Origin: Candidatus Omnitrophota bacterium
Lineage (GTDB): Bacteria > Omnitrophota > Gorgyraeia > Gygaellales > Profunditerraquicolaceae
Assembly (NCBI GenBank): GCA_030693145.1
Contig: JAUYBI010000074.1
Location: 1 to 45,969, forward strand
Length of the DNA stretch: 45,969 nucleotides
Direction: 5' to 3'
How positions within the stretch are numbered: position 1 is the first letter of the stretch; every line of letters begins with the position of its first letter. Below are positions 36,798 through 45,444 of the stretch, one piece after another. A model generated the notes under the pieces. The model was not told where the DNA came from. It worked only from the letters and a program-made list of their open reading frames with translations, and did no database searches. The position numbers and the translations under genes were made by a program.

Positions 36798-37127
36798 ATG
36801 AAACTCATTAATAAACTTTGGTTAGGGTTAGGTATTTTAATTATTCTTTCTCCGTTGGGCCTAATATTGCCCGAGCATTTTAAGGCGGGTTCAGCCTGGG
36901 GAGAATGGGGAGTAGGCGAGATTCAGAAGCTAGCCGGTTATATTCCCAAAGGCCTGGATAAATTTTCCCATCTTTGGAGCGCGCCGCTTCCCGATTACGC
37001 ATTTAGGGGAGGGGAAGGAGAATCTGTTCTAGTTTTAAGCCTTTCTTATATTCTGTCCGCGGTTATCGGGGTATTTATTTGTATTGGTGTTGTATTCATA
37101 TTGGGTAAATTTTTAAGCAAAAAATAA
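36798..37127 (+). CDS. PDGLE-domain (CbiN-like) ECF transporter accessory protein
   Basis: SPLGLIL...GSAWGEWGVGEIQKLAGYIPKGLDKFSHLWSAPLPDYAF, C-terminal TM. Confidence 0.85.
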   Translation: MKLINKLWLGLGILIILSPLGLILPEHFKAGSAWGEWGVGEIQKLAGYIPKGLDKFSHLWSAPLPDYAFRGGEGESVLVLSLSYILSAVIGVFICIGVVFILGKFLSKK

Positions 37128-37136
37128 TAATAGTGA

Positions 37137-37350
37137 CTTTTATTAATTATCAATTACAGTAGGGTGGGTTTAAACCCTTTTATTAATTAACAATAGTAGG
37201 GTGGGTTTAAACCCACCCTACTATTGTTAATAAGCTATGTAGGGGAGGTAAACCCACCCTACTATTGTTAATAAGCTATGTAGGGGAGGTAAACCCACCC
37301 TACTATTGTTAATAAGCTATGTAGGGGAGGTTTAAACCTCCCCTGCTGTT
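37137..37350. repeat. GTTTAAAC palindromic element, locus R10, with a 41-bp tandem array
   Basis: taagctatgtaggggaggtaaacccaccctactattgttaa recurs at 37231, 37272 and 37313 (41-bp period); palindromes of both classes at the ends. Confidence 0.95.
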
Positions 37351-37391
37351 GAAAATCTTGTCAATTTTTTTAAGTAAAAATTTAAATTTGT

Positions 37392-37399
37392 GCTATAAT
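37392..37399 (+). promoter_or_regulatory. Extended -10 promoter candidate upstream of gcvT
   Basis: tgcTATAAT about 40 nt before gcvT; no good -35 seen. Confidence 0.4.
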
Positions 37400-37437
37400 T
37401 CTTAAAATTATCTAAATCATTTAATAAAGAATATACC

Positions 37438-38511
37438 ATGTTAAAAACCCCGCTTTATGAAACTCATCTTGCGCTTGGCGCAAAAATGGCTCCTTTTGGC
37501 GGATGGATGATGCCCATTCAATATCAAGGGATATTGGCGGAGCATGCGCATACCCGGAGGAGTGTTTCCGTGTTTGATATTTGCCATATGGGTGAATTTA
37601 TGCTCCAAGCCGATCCGGCCTTAAGCGGTTTTGACCGCCTGGTTACTCAGAATATAACCGCGATGCTTCCGGGTACCTGTCGTTATGGTTTTATGCTTAA
37701 TGAGCAGGCAGGAATACTGGATGATCTTATTGTTTATCGGATAAATAAGGCCAGTTGGATGATCGTAGTTAATGCTGTCACAACTCCCGGCGACTTGGCG
37801 CATTTAAAAGAAAATCTTTTTGCGGGATACTCTTTGGAAGACGTGTCTAGTAAGATGGCCAAGCTTGATGTGCAGGGGCCGCAGTCTCAGGAGGTATTAA
37901 AAAATATTTTCGGCCAGAAATTAGAAGAGCTTAACTATTATACTTTTTCGGAATTTAAAATTTTTGATCATCAAAGTTGCATCGTTAGCCGGACCGGCTA
38001 TACCGGGGAATTGGGTTATGAGATTTACATTGCCGATGATTATGTCGGCAGGCTTTGGGAGCTTTTGCTTAAAGATACACGAGTAAAACCGGCAGGCTTA
38101 GGCTGCCGGGATACCTTACGTTTAGAAATGAGTTATCCTCTTTATGGCCAGGATTTGGATACGCTGCATACGCCATTAGCCGCGGGCCTGATGAAATTCG
38201 TTGATTTATCCAAGGATTTTATCGGCCGGGAGGCTTTGGCCAGAGAGCAAGAGAATTGTCCCAAGGAGCATTTGATTTATTTCCAGGCAGATTCCCGGCG
38301 GGCACCGCGCCATGGTTTTGCGATATTGGATAAAGGCCGGAAAATTGGTACGGTAACCAGCGGTTCTTTTTCTCCCAGCCTGGGTGTGGGTATCGGGATG
38401 GGGTATGTGGCGGGTAATTATGATATTGGTGCGCAGCTTGTAGTTAAGCAAGAGGCTGCGGAAATTCCGGTTGCAGTTGTTAAGAGGGTTTTCTTGAATA
38501 AAAAGTTATGA
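37438..38511 (+). CDS. gcvT: Glycine cleavage system aminomethyltransferase T
   Basis: MLKTPLYETHLALGAKMAPFGGWMMPIQY, SRTGYTGELGYEIY, GLGCRDTLRLE. Confidence 0.96.
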   Translation: MLKTPLYETHLALGAKMAPFGGWMMPIQYQGILAEHAHTRRSVSVFDICHMGEFMLQADPALSGFDRLVTQNITAMLPGTCRYGFMLNEQAGILDDLIVYRINKASWMIVVNAVTTPGDLAHLKENLFAGYSLEDVSSKMAKLDVQGPQSQEVLKNIFGQKLEELNYYTFSEFKIFDHQSCIVSRTGYTGELGYEIYIADDYVGRLWELLLKDTRVKPAGLGCRDTLRLEMSYPLYGQDLDTLHTPLAAGLMKFVDLSKDFIGREALAREQENCPKEHLIYFQADSRRAPRHGFAILDKGRKIGTVTSGSFSPSLGVGIGMGYVAGNYDIGAQLVVKQEAAEIPVAVVKRVFLNKKL

Positions 38512-38527
38512 AATAAAGGGAGTCTTA

Positions 38528-38917
38528 ATGAATATACCAAAGAATCTTTTTTACACCAAGGATCATGAGTGGGCGAGGATTGAAGGCAAGGTTGCTTATA
38601 TCGGGATCACGGATTACGCCGCGCATTCTTTAGGAGATATTACTTTTGTCCAGCTGCCTAAAATAGGTGAACTGCTCAAGCAGTCAGCTTATTGCGCGAC
38701 AGTAGAATCGGTTAAAGCCGCCTCGGATGTATATGTTCCTTTATCGGGGAAGGTTTTGTCGGTAAATACACAGTTGGCCACTAATCCGGAGTTGATTAAT
38801 CAGTCTGCGTATGAGCAAGGTTATTTTTTCTCAATGGAATTTTCTGATGCAGCAGAAAAAGCCAAGCTGATGGACTCGGCTAGTTACCAGCAGTATGTAG
38901 AAGGGCTTTCTAAATGA
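38528..38917 (+). CDS. gcvH: Glycine cleavage system H protein
   Basis: YTKDHEWARIEGKVAYIGITDYAA, ATVESVKAASD lipoylation site. Confidence 0.97.
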   Translation: MNIPKNLFYTKDHEWARIEGKVAYIGITDYAAHSLGDITFVQLPKIGELLKQSAYCATVESVKAASDVYVPLSGKVLSVNTQLATNPELINQSAYEQGYFFSMEFSDAAEKAKLMDSASYQQYVEGLSK

Positions 38918-40245
38918 GTTATATTCCGCACACAGCAGAGGACATTCAACAGATGCTCTCTGTAATTGGAGTCAAGAGTATTGATGAACTTTTTAAAGAT
39001 ATACCCCTGGGTTTAAGGCCAAAATCTTTTAACCTGCCCGCGTCAAAATCAGAGTTCCAGGTAACGCAAACTTTACATAAACTCGCGGCCAAGAATGCCA
39101 CCGGCCTGGTTAATTTCGTGGGAGCCGGTTTCTATGACCATTTTATTCCTGCCGCCGTGGATGCGCTGGTTAGCCGTTCGGAATTTTATACCGCTTATAC
39201 GCCGTATCAGCCGGAGTGCGCGCAAGGCTGGTTGCAGGCAATCTATGAATATCAAAGTATTATCTGTGAGTTGACCGGGTTGGATGTTTCCAATGCTTCT
39301 TTATATGATGGCGGTACTGCTCTCTTTGAAGCGATGATGATGGCCTTGCGGCATACGGGACGGAATAAAATTATTCTGGATAGCGGAGTCAATTTGATTT
39401 ACCGCACCATGCTCTATACTTATACTTTAAATCTGGCAATCGAATTCGTGGAGATTCCGGTTGTGCATGGGCAGAGCTGCCGGGAAGAATTATTTAAGTA
39501 TTTGGATGATCAGACGGCCGCGGTAATCTTTCAGAACCCTAATTTTTTTGGCGCGGTTGATGACTACAGCGATATGGTTGAGCAGGTGCATAAGTTTGGC
39601 GCCCTGGCGATTGAGGTAGCGTATCCGGTATCTTTAGGTATGTTAAAAACCCCGCAAGAGATGGGATTTGACATTGCGATAGGGGAGGGGCAGAGTTTAG
39701 GGATCCCGCTTTCTTTTGGCGGGCCGTATCTGGGATTTATGGCGGCAAGAAGCCAGTTAGTGCGCCAGATGCCCGGCAGGATTGTGGGCTCGACGGTGGA
39801 TAGCGATGGCAGGAGAGGTTTCGTTTTGACCTTACAGACACGCGAACAGCATATCCGCCGGGAAAAAGCAACCTCTAATATCTGTTCAAACGAAGCGCTC
39901 TGCGCTTTACGCGCCGTTGTGTTTATTTCTCTTTTAGGCAGAGAGGGTTTTAAAGAATTAGCCGAGCATAACTATCAGAAGGCGGAGTTTGCCAAAGAAA
40001 CATTATCCAGGATCAATGGTGTGCAGGTAAAACGTTCTTCCCCTACTTTTAATGAATTTACGGTTCTTCTGCCGCGCCACGCGGATGAAGTAGTGCGTCG
40101 GATGATTGATAAAGGTTTTGCTTGCGGTTTCCCGTTGGGCAGGTTTTATCAAGGCCTGGATAACTATTTATTAATCGCGGTTACGGAAAAAAGAACCAAG
40201 GAAGAGATTTGCCGGCTCGCGGATAGCCTGGAGGCAGTTTTATGA
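38914..40245 (+). CDS. gcvPA: Glycine dehydrogenase (decarboxylating) subunit 1
   Basis: YIPHTAEDIQQML, FVGAGFYDHFIPAAVDAL, YTPYQPECAQGWLQAIYEYQ. Confidence 0.96.
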   Translation: MSYIPHTAEDIQQMLSVIGVKSIDELFKDIPLGLRPKSFNLPASKSEFQVTQTLHKLAAKNATGLVNFVGAGFYDHFIPAAVDALVSRSEFYTAYTPYQPECAQGWLQAIYEYQSIICELTGLDVSNASLYDGGTALFEAMMMALRHTGRNKIILDSGVNLIYRTMLYTYTLNLAIEFVEIPVVHGQSCREELFKYLDDQTAAVIFQNPNFFGAVDDYSDMVEQVHKFGALAIEVAYPVSLGMLKTPQEMGFDIAIGEGQSLGIPLSFGGPYLGFMAARSQLVRQMPGRIVGSTVDSDGRRGFVLTLQTREQHIRREKATSNICSNEALCALRAVVFISLLGREGFKELAEHNYQKAEFAKETLSRINGVQVKRSSPTFNEFTVLLPRHADEVVRRMIDKGFACGFPLGRFYQGLDNYLLIAVTEKRTKEEICRLADSLEAVL

Positions 40246-40301
40246 ACCCATTCGACAAGCTCAGGGTTCATCCCGAGCGACTGGAAGGAGTCGAGGGATG
40301 A
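40246..40301. repeat. Palindromic repeat inserted between gcvPA and gcvPB
   Basis: acccattcgacaagctcagggttcatcccgagcgactggaaggagtcgagggatga, with tcatccc...gggatga arms. Confidence 0.65.
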
Positions 40302-41746
40302 GATTAATATTTGAAAAACATAAAGAGGGCCGCCGCGGATTTTCTTATGGCGCAAGTGATGTTGCCGGGGCTAAACCTTTAGCGGGAAAATTTTGCCGCG
40401 CAACTGAGGCGCGCCTGCCTTGTTTAAGTGAATTAGATGTGGTGCGCCACTTTACAAATCTTTCGCGCCTTAATTTTTCCGTGGATACAAATTTTTATCC
40501 GTTGGGTTCATGTACGATGAAGTATAATCCCAAATTTACTGAACGCATTGCTGCTTTTGAGGGGTTTTCGCAGCTGCACCCTTTATTACCGCAACTTTCC
40601 GGCGGAGGGATGCTGGCGCAAGGGGCATTGGAAGTTTTATATGAGTCGGAAAAATTGTTCGCCGAAATTACCGGGATGAGCGCCTTTACTCTGCAGCCTT
40701 TGGCCGGAGCGCACGGGGAGTTGACCGGAGTAATGTTGATTGCCGCCTATCATCAGCATCAAGGTTTGCGGCGTAAATATATTATTGTTGCGGATTCATC
40801 GCATGGTACCAACCCGGCAAGCGCGGCGATTGCCGGCTATGAGGTTAAAGTTATTCCTACCGGCGCGGATGGTTATCTGGATTTAGTCCAGTACAAAAAA
40901 CATTTGAATAATGAAGTGGCGGCAGTGATGTTGACTTGTCCGGATACCCTGGGGATTTTTAATCCGCGGATCAAGGAGATTGCGGATATGGCCCATAGCG
41001 TGGGGGCGCTCTTGTATTATGACGGAGCTAATCTTAACGCGATGCTGGGTAAATGCCGGCCCGGAGATATCGGTTTTGACTTGGTGCATATAAATTTACA
41101 TAAGACTTTTGCTACTCCGCATGGGGGAGGAGGCCCGGGAGCAGGCCCGGTGGGGGTCAGCCAAAGATTAGTTGAGTTTTTACCCATTTCCCGGGTCATC
41201 CGGCGCCTTGATGCAACCTTTGCGTTGGATTATAATTATCCTAAATCTATCGGTTACATCGCGCCTTTTTACGGAAACTTTGGAGTAATCCTTAAAGCTT
41301 ACGCGTATATCCTGGCTCTGGGTAAAGAGGGCCTGATTAAGGCGGCGGAAATTGCGGTGCTCAATGCCAATTATTGTCAGGCCAGGCTTAAAGAGTATTA
41401 TGATTTGCCTTTTGACAAAAGATGTATGCACGAATGCGTTTTTTCCGCGTCCCGCCAGGCAAAAAACGGGGTACACGCGTTGGATATCGCTAAATATTTG
41501 ATTGATCAGGGGTATCATCCGCCGACAATATATTTTCCGCTGATTGTCCAGGAAGCGTTGATGATTGAACCGACAGAAACAGAATCAAAAGAGGCCCTGG
41601 ATGCTTTTATTGACACGATGATTCAGATCGCTGAGTTGGCAAAAAATAATCCTTCCGCGGTTACTCAGTCGCCTCTGAATATGCCGATAAAACGCCTGGA
41701 TGAGGTCAGGGCAGCGCGCCAGCCGGATCTCCGCTGGAAACCGTAA
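40298..41746 (+). CDS. gcvPB: Glycine dehydrogenase (decarboxylating) subunit 2
   Basis: FYPLGSCTMKYNPKFTE, SSHGTNPASAAIAGYEV, INLHKTFATPHGGGGPGAGPVGV. Confidence 0.96.
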   Translation: MRLIFEKHKEGRRGFSYGASDVAGAKPLAGKFCRATEARLPCLSELDVVRHFTNLSRLNFSVDTNFYPLGSCTMKYNPKFTERIAAFEGFSQLHPLLPQLSGGGMLAQGALEVLYESEKLFAEITGMSAFTLQPLAGAHGELTGVMLIAAYHQHQGLRRKYIIVADSSHGTNPASAAIAGYEVKVIPTGADGYLDLVQYKKHLNNEVAAVMLTCPDTLGIFNPRIKEIADMAHSVGALLYYDGANLNAMLGKCRPGDIGFDLVHINLHKTFATPHGGGGPGAGPVGVSQRLVEFLPISRVIRRLDATFALDYNYPKSIGYIAPFYGNFGVILKAYAYILALGKEGLIKAAEIAVLNANYCQARLKEYYDLPFDKRCMHECVFSASRQAKNGVHALDIAKYLIDQGYHPPTIYFPLIVQEALMIEPTETESKEALDAFIDTMIQIAELAKNNPSAVTQSPLNMPIKRLDEVRAARQPDLRWKP

Positions 41747-41761
41747 ACGAAAAAAAATCAA

Positions 41762-42472
41762 ATGAAATCATTCCGGCTTATCCGCTCAGGCGCTTCTTGT
41801 GCCGCTGGCAATATGGCGCTGGATGCAGAAATCTTTAAGGGTTATCTGGAAGATGGTGTCGGTGTATTACGCCTGTACCGTTGGCAGGCGCCTGCTTTTA
41901 CCTATGGATTTTCGCAAGAGCCCAAAAATCAGCTTGATCTGACTGCTTGCGCAGCTGATGGAGTGGGGGTGGTAAAAAGAATTACCGGCGGAGGAACTCT
42001 TTTTCATGATGACGAAATAACTTATAGCTTTGTTTGCAGTAAAACTGATGTGGGAGAGCCGGAAGGAGTGTTTGTTGATTACCGCAATCTCTGCGCTTTT
42101 CTGATGCGTTTTTATGAATCTTTGGGCCTGGCTCCGGCTTTTGCTTTGGAGGCAGCGGGTTTTAAAGATCGCTGCGCGTCGCATGCACTTTGCAGCGCGG
42201 CATATGAAAAATACGATATTGTGATTAACGGCAGGAAAATCGGAGGGAATGCGCAGAAAAGGAATAGGCAGGTTATCTTTCAACATGGTTCTATTCCTTG
42301 TAGAATAAATTGGGATTTTGCGCGCAAGTATATTTATTCTTTACCCAAGGATATTTCTACATACGTAACCACCCTTAGCGATGAGTTAAAAGTAGTTTCT
42401 GAAAAAGATATTTTAGAGCAAAAACTCATAGATGCCTTCGCCCATACATTTAAGGTCAATCTAGACATGTAG
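41762..42472 (+). CDS. Lipoate-protein ligase/octanoyltransferase (LplA/LipM family)
   Basis: GNMALDAEI, VVKRITGGGTLFHDDEITYS, KIGGNAQKRNRQVIFQHGSI; followed by lipA. Confidence 0.88.
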   Translation: MKSFRLIRSGASCAAGNMALDAEIFKGYLEDGVGVLRLYRWQAPAFTYGFSQEPKNQLDLTACAADGVGVVKRITGGGTLFHDDEITYSFVCSKTDVGEPEGVFVDYRNLCAFLMRFYESLGLAPAFALEAAGFKDRCASHALCSAAYEKYDIVINGRKIGGNAQKRNRQVIFQHGSIPCRINWDFARKYIYSLPKDISTYVTTLSDELKVVSEKDILEQKLIDAFAHTFKVNLDM

Positions 42473-42607
42473 ACAGTGTACGTAACCGTATAGATTACAA
42501 TTGGTTGCCAAAGAAATATTACTGTTTTTCTACTTGTCTTTGGGTAAATACTAAAAATATTTCTTACATAACTAACTGATGAATATAGTGTTACGTACAC
42601 TGTCTAC
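42469..42607. repeat. Hairpin-forming MITE-like element, family 2, copy B
   Basis: TIR gtagacagtgtacgtaac ... gttacgtacactgtctac, a perfect 18-bp inverted repeat; inner arms ggttgccaaagaaatatt / aatatttcttacataact. Confidence 0.85.
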
Positions 42608-42614
42608 AAAGACC

Positions 42615-43463
42615 ATGAAACCAGCGTGGTTGAATAAGAAGATTAGTCTTAAAGATTGCGCGGTGATGAAACAGGCTCTGCGTAATCTAGGCGTAGAAAC
42701 TGTTTGCGAGCAGGCGATGTGCCCGAATATCGGGGAATGTTTTTCGCGTAAGACAGCGACATTTTTAATTTTGGGCCGTATTTGTACTCGCGGCTGCAGC
42801 TTTTGTAATATTCAGAAGGCAAGGCCTTTACCGGTAGATTTAAATGAACCATCCAGAGTCGCGCAGGCAGCAGCGCAGCTGGGTTTAAAACATGTTGTGA
42901 TTACCAGCGTTACCCGGGATGACCTTACCGACGGAGGGGCAGAAATTTTTGCCCGGACAGTCATGTTGATTAGAAAAAAATTACCGCAAGTTAAAATAGA
43001 AACTTTGATTCCGGATTTCGGGTTTTCTGTAGATGCTTTAAAAATTGTGGTTAAGGCCAAACCTGATATTATTGCGCACAACCTGGAAACGGTTCCGTCG
43101 CTTTATAAAGTCGTGCGTCAAGGCGCGGATTATGCAGGTTCAGTTGGCCTGTTGCGTGCGCTAAAAGAAATTGCTCCGCAGCTGAAGACAAAATCCGGCC
43201 TGATGCTGGGGTTAGGGGAAAAAGTAGATGAGGTCTTAGCAGTAATGCAGGATTTACGTTCCGTGAAATGCGATTTATTGAGTATCGGCCAGTACCTGGC
43301 GCCAAGCAAACAGCATTATCCGGTCAAAGATTATATTTCTTTAGAGCAATTTGACTGTTATAAAGAAAAAGGAAGAGATTTGGGATTCTTGCATATTGAA
43401 AGCGCGCCTTATGTGCGTAGTTCATATTTAGCCGCTGAATATTTATCTTTAAAAGATAACTGA
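42615..43463 (+). CDS. lipA: Lipoyl synthase
   Basis: CEQAMCPNIGECF, TFLILGRICTRGCSFCNI; ATG 42615 preferred over track start 42579, which lies in the repeat. Confidence 0.95.
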   Translation: MKPAWLNKKISLKDCAVMKQALRNLGVETVCEQAMCPNIGECFSRKTATFLILGRICTRGCSFCNIQKARPLPVDLNEPSRVAQAAAQLGLKHVVITSVTRDDLTDGGAEIFARTVMLIRKKLPQVKIETLIPDFGFSVDALKIVVKAKPDIIAHNLETVPSLYKVVRQGADYAGSVGLLRALKEIAPQLKTKSGLMLGLGEKVDEVLAVMQDLRSVKCDLLSIGQYLAPSKQHYPVKDYISLEQFDCYKEKGRDLGFLHIESAPYVRSSYLAAEYLSLKDN

Positions 43464-43465
43464 CT

Positions 43466-43800
43466 CTTTACAGCAGGGGAGGTTTAAACCTCCCCTACAG
43501 TTTATTAATTACAGTAGGGTGGGTTTAAACCTCCCCTACAGTTTATTAACAATAGTAGGGTGGGTTTAAACATCTCCTACAGTTTATTAACAATAGTAGG
43601 GTGGGTTTAAACATCCCCTGCAGTTTATTAATTACAGTCTGCCGGCTATACAGCTTTTTAACAATAGTAGGGTGGGTTTAAACCCACCCTACTATTGTTA
43701 AAATTAATAAAAGGGTTTAAATCCACCCTACTGTAATTAATAAAAGGGTTTAAATCCACCCTACTGTAATTAATAAAAGTCAGCAGGCTTTATTATAAGA
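43466..43800. repeat. GTTTAAAC palindromic element cluster, locus R11 (hybrid and degenerate units)
   Basis: Units such as agtagggtgggtttaaacctcccctacag (mixed arms), a full palindrome near 43660-43702, ending aaaagtcagcaggctttattata. Confidence 0.95.
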
Positions 43801-43821
43801 TTTAAAAAAGGAGAATTAGTA

Positions 43822-44541
43822 ATGTCTAAAGTTATGATGAAGGTTAAATTATTAGAGATGAGCCAGAATGCAATCACCCTTATTTATGCCGCTTGCCGGC
43901 AATGTTATTCTGAAAAATTTGCCGGTGATGTTTTTTTAGATGAAGCGATAACGCTCCAAAAACAGGAAGCTTTTGTAAAGAGCATTGTGGCTTCCGGCCA
44001 TCAAAGTCCATTGGAGCACGTTAAGTTTACTTTTGCTATTGAAGGAGTTTCCCGTGCTCTTACGCATCAATTGGTGCGTCACCGTCTGGCTTCTTATTCC
44101 ATGCAAAGTCAGCGGTATGTCAAAGAAAAAGATTTTGATTATATTCTTCCGCCGGAGATTGAGCGTAATCCGGAAGCAAAAAAAGAATTTGAAAAGTTAA
44201 TGGCAGTAATTCAGCAAAGTTACACTAAATTACTTACGCTTTTGGGGCAGGATAATCTTAGCGGTGAGTCGGCAAATCAGGATGCGCGTTTTGTGCTTCC
44301 GCAGGCGGCGGAGACTAAAATTGTGGTTACTATGAATTGCCGGGAGTTATTACATTTCTTTGAGCATCGCTGTTGTTTAAGGGCACAGTGGGAGATTCGC
44401 CAGCTGGCGAATAAGATGCTGGCGATTTGCGTCGAAAAATTGCCGGCAGTTTTTGCGGATGCGGGAGCTAAATGTGATGCGTTGGGGTATTGTCCGGAAG
44501 GGGAAAAATTCTGCTGCGGTAAATATCCCTTCAAAAAGTAA
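43822..44541 (+). CDS. thyX: FAD-dependent thymidylate synthase ThyX
   Basis: SPLEHVKFTFAIEGVSRALTHQLVRHRLASYSMQSQRYV motif. Confidence 0.97.
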   Translation: MSKVMMKVKLLEMSQNAITLIYAACRQCYSEKFAGDVFLDEAITLQKQEAFVKSIVASGHQSPLEHVKFTFAIEGVSRALTHQLVRHRLASYSMQSQRYVKEKDFDYILPPEIERNPEAKKEFEKLMAVIQQSYTKLLTLLGQDNLSGESANQDARFVLPQAAETKIVVTMNCRELLHFFEHRCCLRAQWEIRQLANKMLAICVEKLPAVFADAGAKCDALGYCPEGEKFCCGKYPFKK

Positions 44542-44553
44542 TAAATCTTGTTG

Positions 44554-44593
44554 ATTTCCAGTAGGGGAGGTTTAAACCTCCCCTACTGGAAAT
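44554..44593. repeat. GTTTAAAC palindromic element, locus R12 (GGGGAGG class)
   Basis: atttccagtaggggaggtttaaacctcccctactggaaat, perfect 40-bp palindrome. Confidence 0.95.
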
Positions 44594-44619
44594 AGAGTGC
44601 ATTGCAATGTCTAAAAAAA

Positions 44620-45444
44620 ATGAAAAGTAATAATTTTATCGAGCGTTCGATTGTAGGCGGCTTAACCTTTTTTAAGGATTCAATTTTTGCCGAAGAAGCT
44701 GCCCAGAGAGGCGGATTTTTGCAGTCACTGGACCCGCGGGTTAAAATAATCAGTTTTCTTTTATTCATCCTCCAGGCGCTATTTACCGGCAGTATTCCGG
44801 CCCTGCTCTTTCTTTACGCGCTCTGTTTATTTTTGGTATTAATTTCCAGGATAGAATTGGGATTTTTTCTGAAGCGGACCTGGGTTTTTATTCCGCTATT
44901 TTCTCTGGGTATTGCTTTTCCGGCGATATTTGGGCCCGGAGAGCCGCTGTTTAGCTGGCAGGTTCTGGGAGCTAAATTTTCGATTACGCATCAGGGGCTG
45001 GGGGGGGCTATGGTTTTTGTTATCCGCGTAATTACCTGCGTGTCGTTTGTCGTTCTTTTAAATATAACTACCAGGCATTTTGTCCTGCTTAAGGTTTTAA
45101 GGATTTTTAAGATCCCCGCGATTTTTATCATGATTTTGGGGATGTGCTACCGTTATATTTATCTTTTTGCGGGGATAATTCAGAATACGTATTTAGCGAT
45201 TAAAAGCCGCGTGGGCCGGGGAGTGCAATATCAGCAAGGCCAGGGTATTGTGGCCTGGAATATTGCTTCTTTATGGGGCCGTTCCGTGGGGTTGAATGAA
45301 GAGGTGTATAAAGCGATGCTTTCGCGGGGATATCAGGGGGAGGCTTTAGCCTGGAATGATTTTAAGATTAGGGTAAGAGATTGGCTGTGGCTATCCGCGG
45401 TAATTTTATTATTAATTATAGTAGGGCACTGCTGTCCAAATTAG
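44620..45444 (+). CDS. cbiQ: ECF transporter T component CbiQ
   Basis: SLDPRVKIISFLLFILQALFTG, MLSRGYQGEALAWNDF; several TMs. Confidence 0.9.
   Translation: MKSNNFIERSIVGGLTFFKDSIFAEEAAQRGGFLQSLDPRVKIISFLLFILQALFTGSIPALLFLYALCLFLVLISRIELGFFLKRTWVFIPLFSLGIAFPAIFGPGEPLFSWQVLGAKFSITHQGLGGAMVFVIRVITCVSFVVLLNITTRHFVLLKVLRIFKIPAIFIMILGMCYRYIYLFAGIIQNTYLAIKSRVGRGVQYQQGQGIVAWNIASLWGRSVGLNEEVYKAMLSRGYQGEALAWNDFKIRVRDWLWLSAVILLLIIVGHCCPN

Noticed and set aside
37200-37346. CRISPR-like array with 41-bp period
   Set aside because: The whole 41-bp unit repeats, so there are no variable spacers.
37347-37437. Glycine riboswitch upstream of gcvT
   Set aside because: The leader after the putative -10 is only about 35 nt, too short for a glycine aptamer.
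42579-42614. Track start of lipA at 42579
   Set aside because: Lies in the right half of the MITE-like element; ATG 42615 fits better.
321-45400. Many minus-strand ORFs of 60-140 aa in the track
   Set aside because: All lie antisense to well-supported + strand genes and show no recognisable motifs; only the minus-strand transposase at the right edge was accepted.
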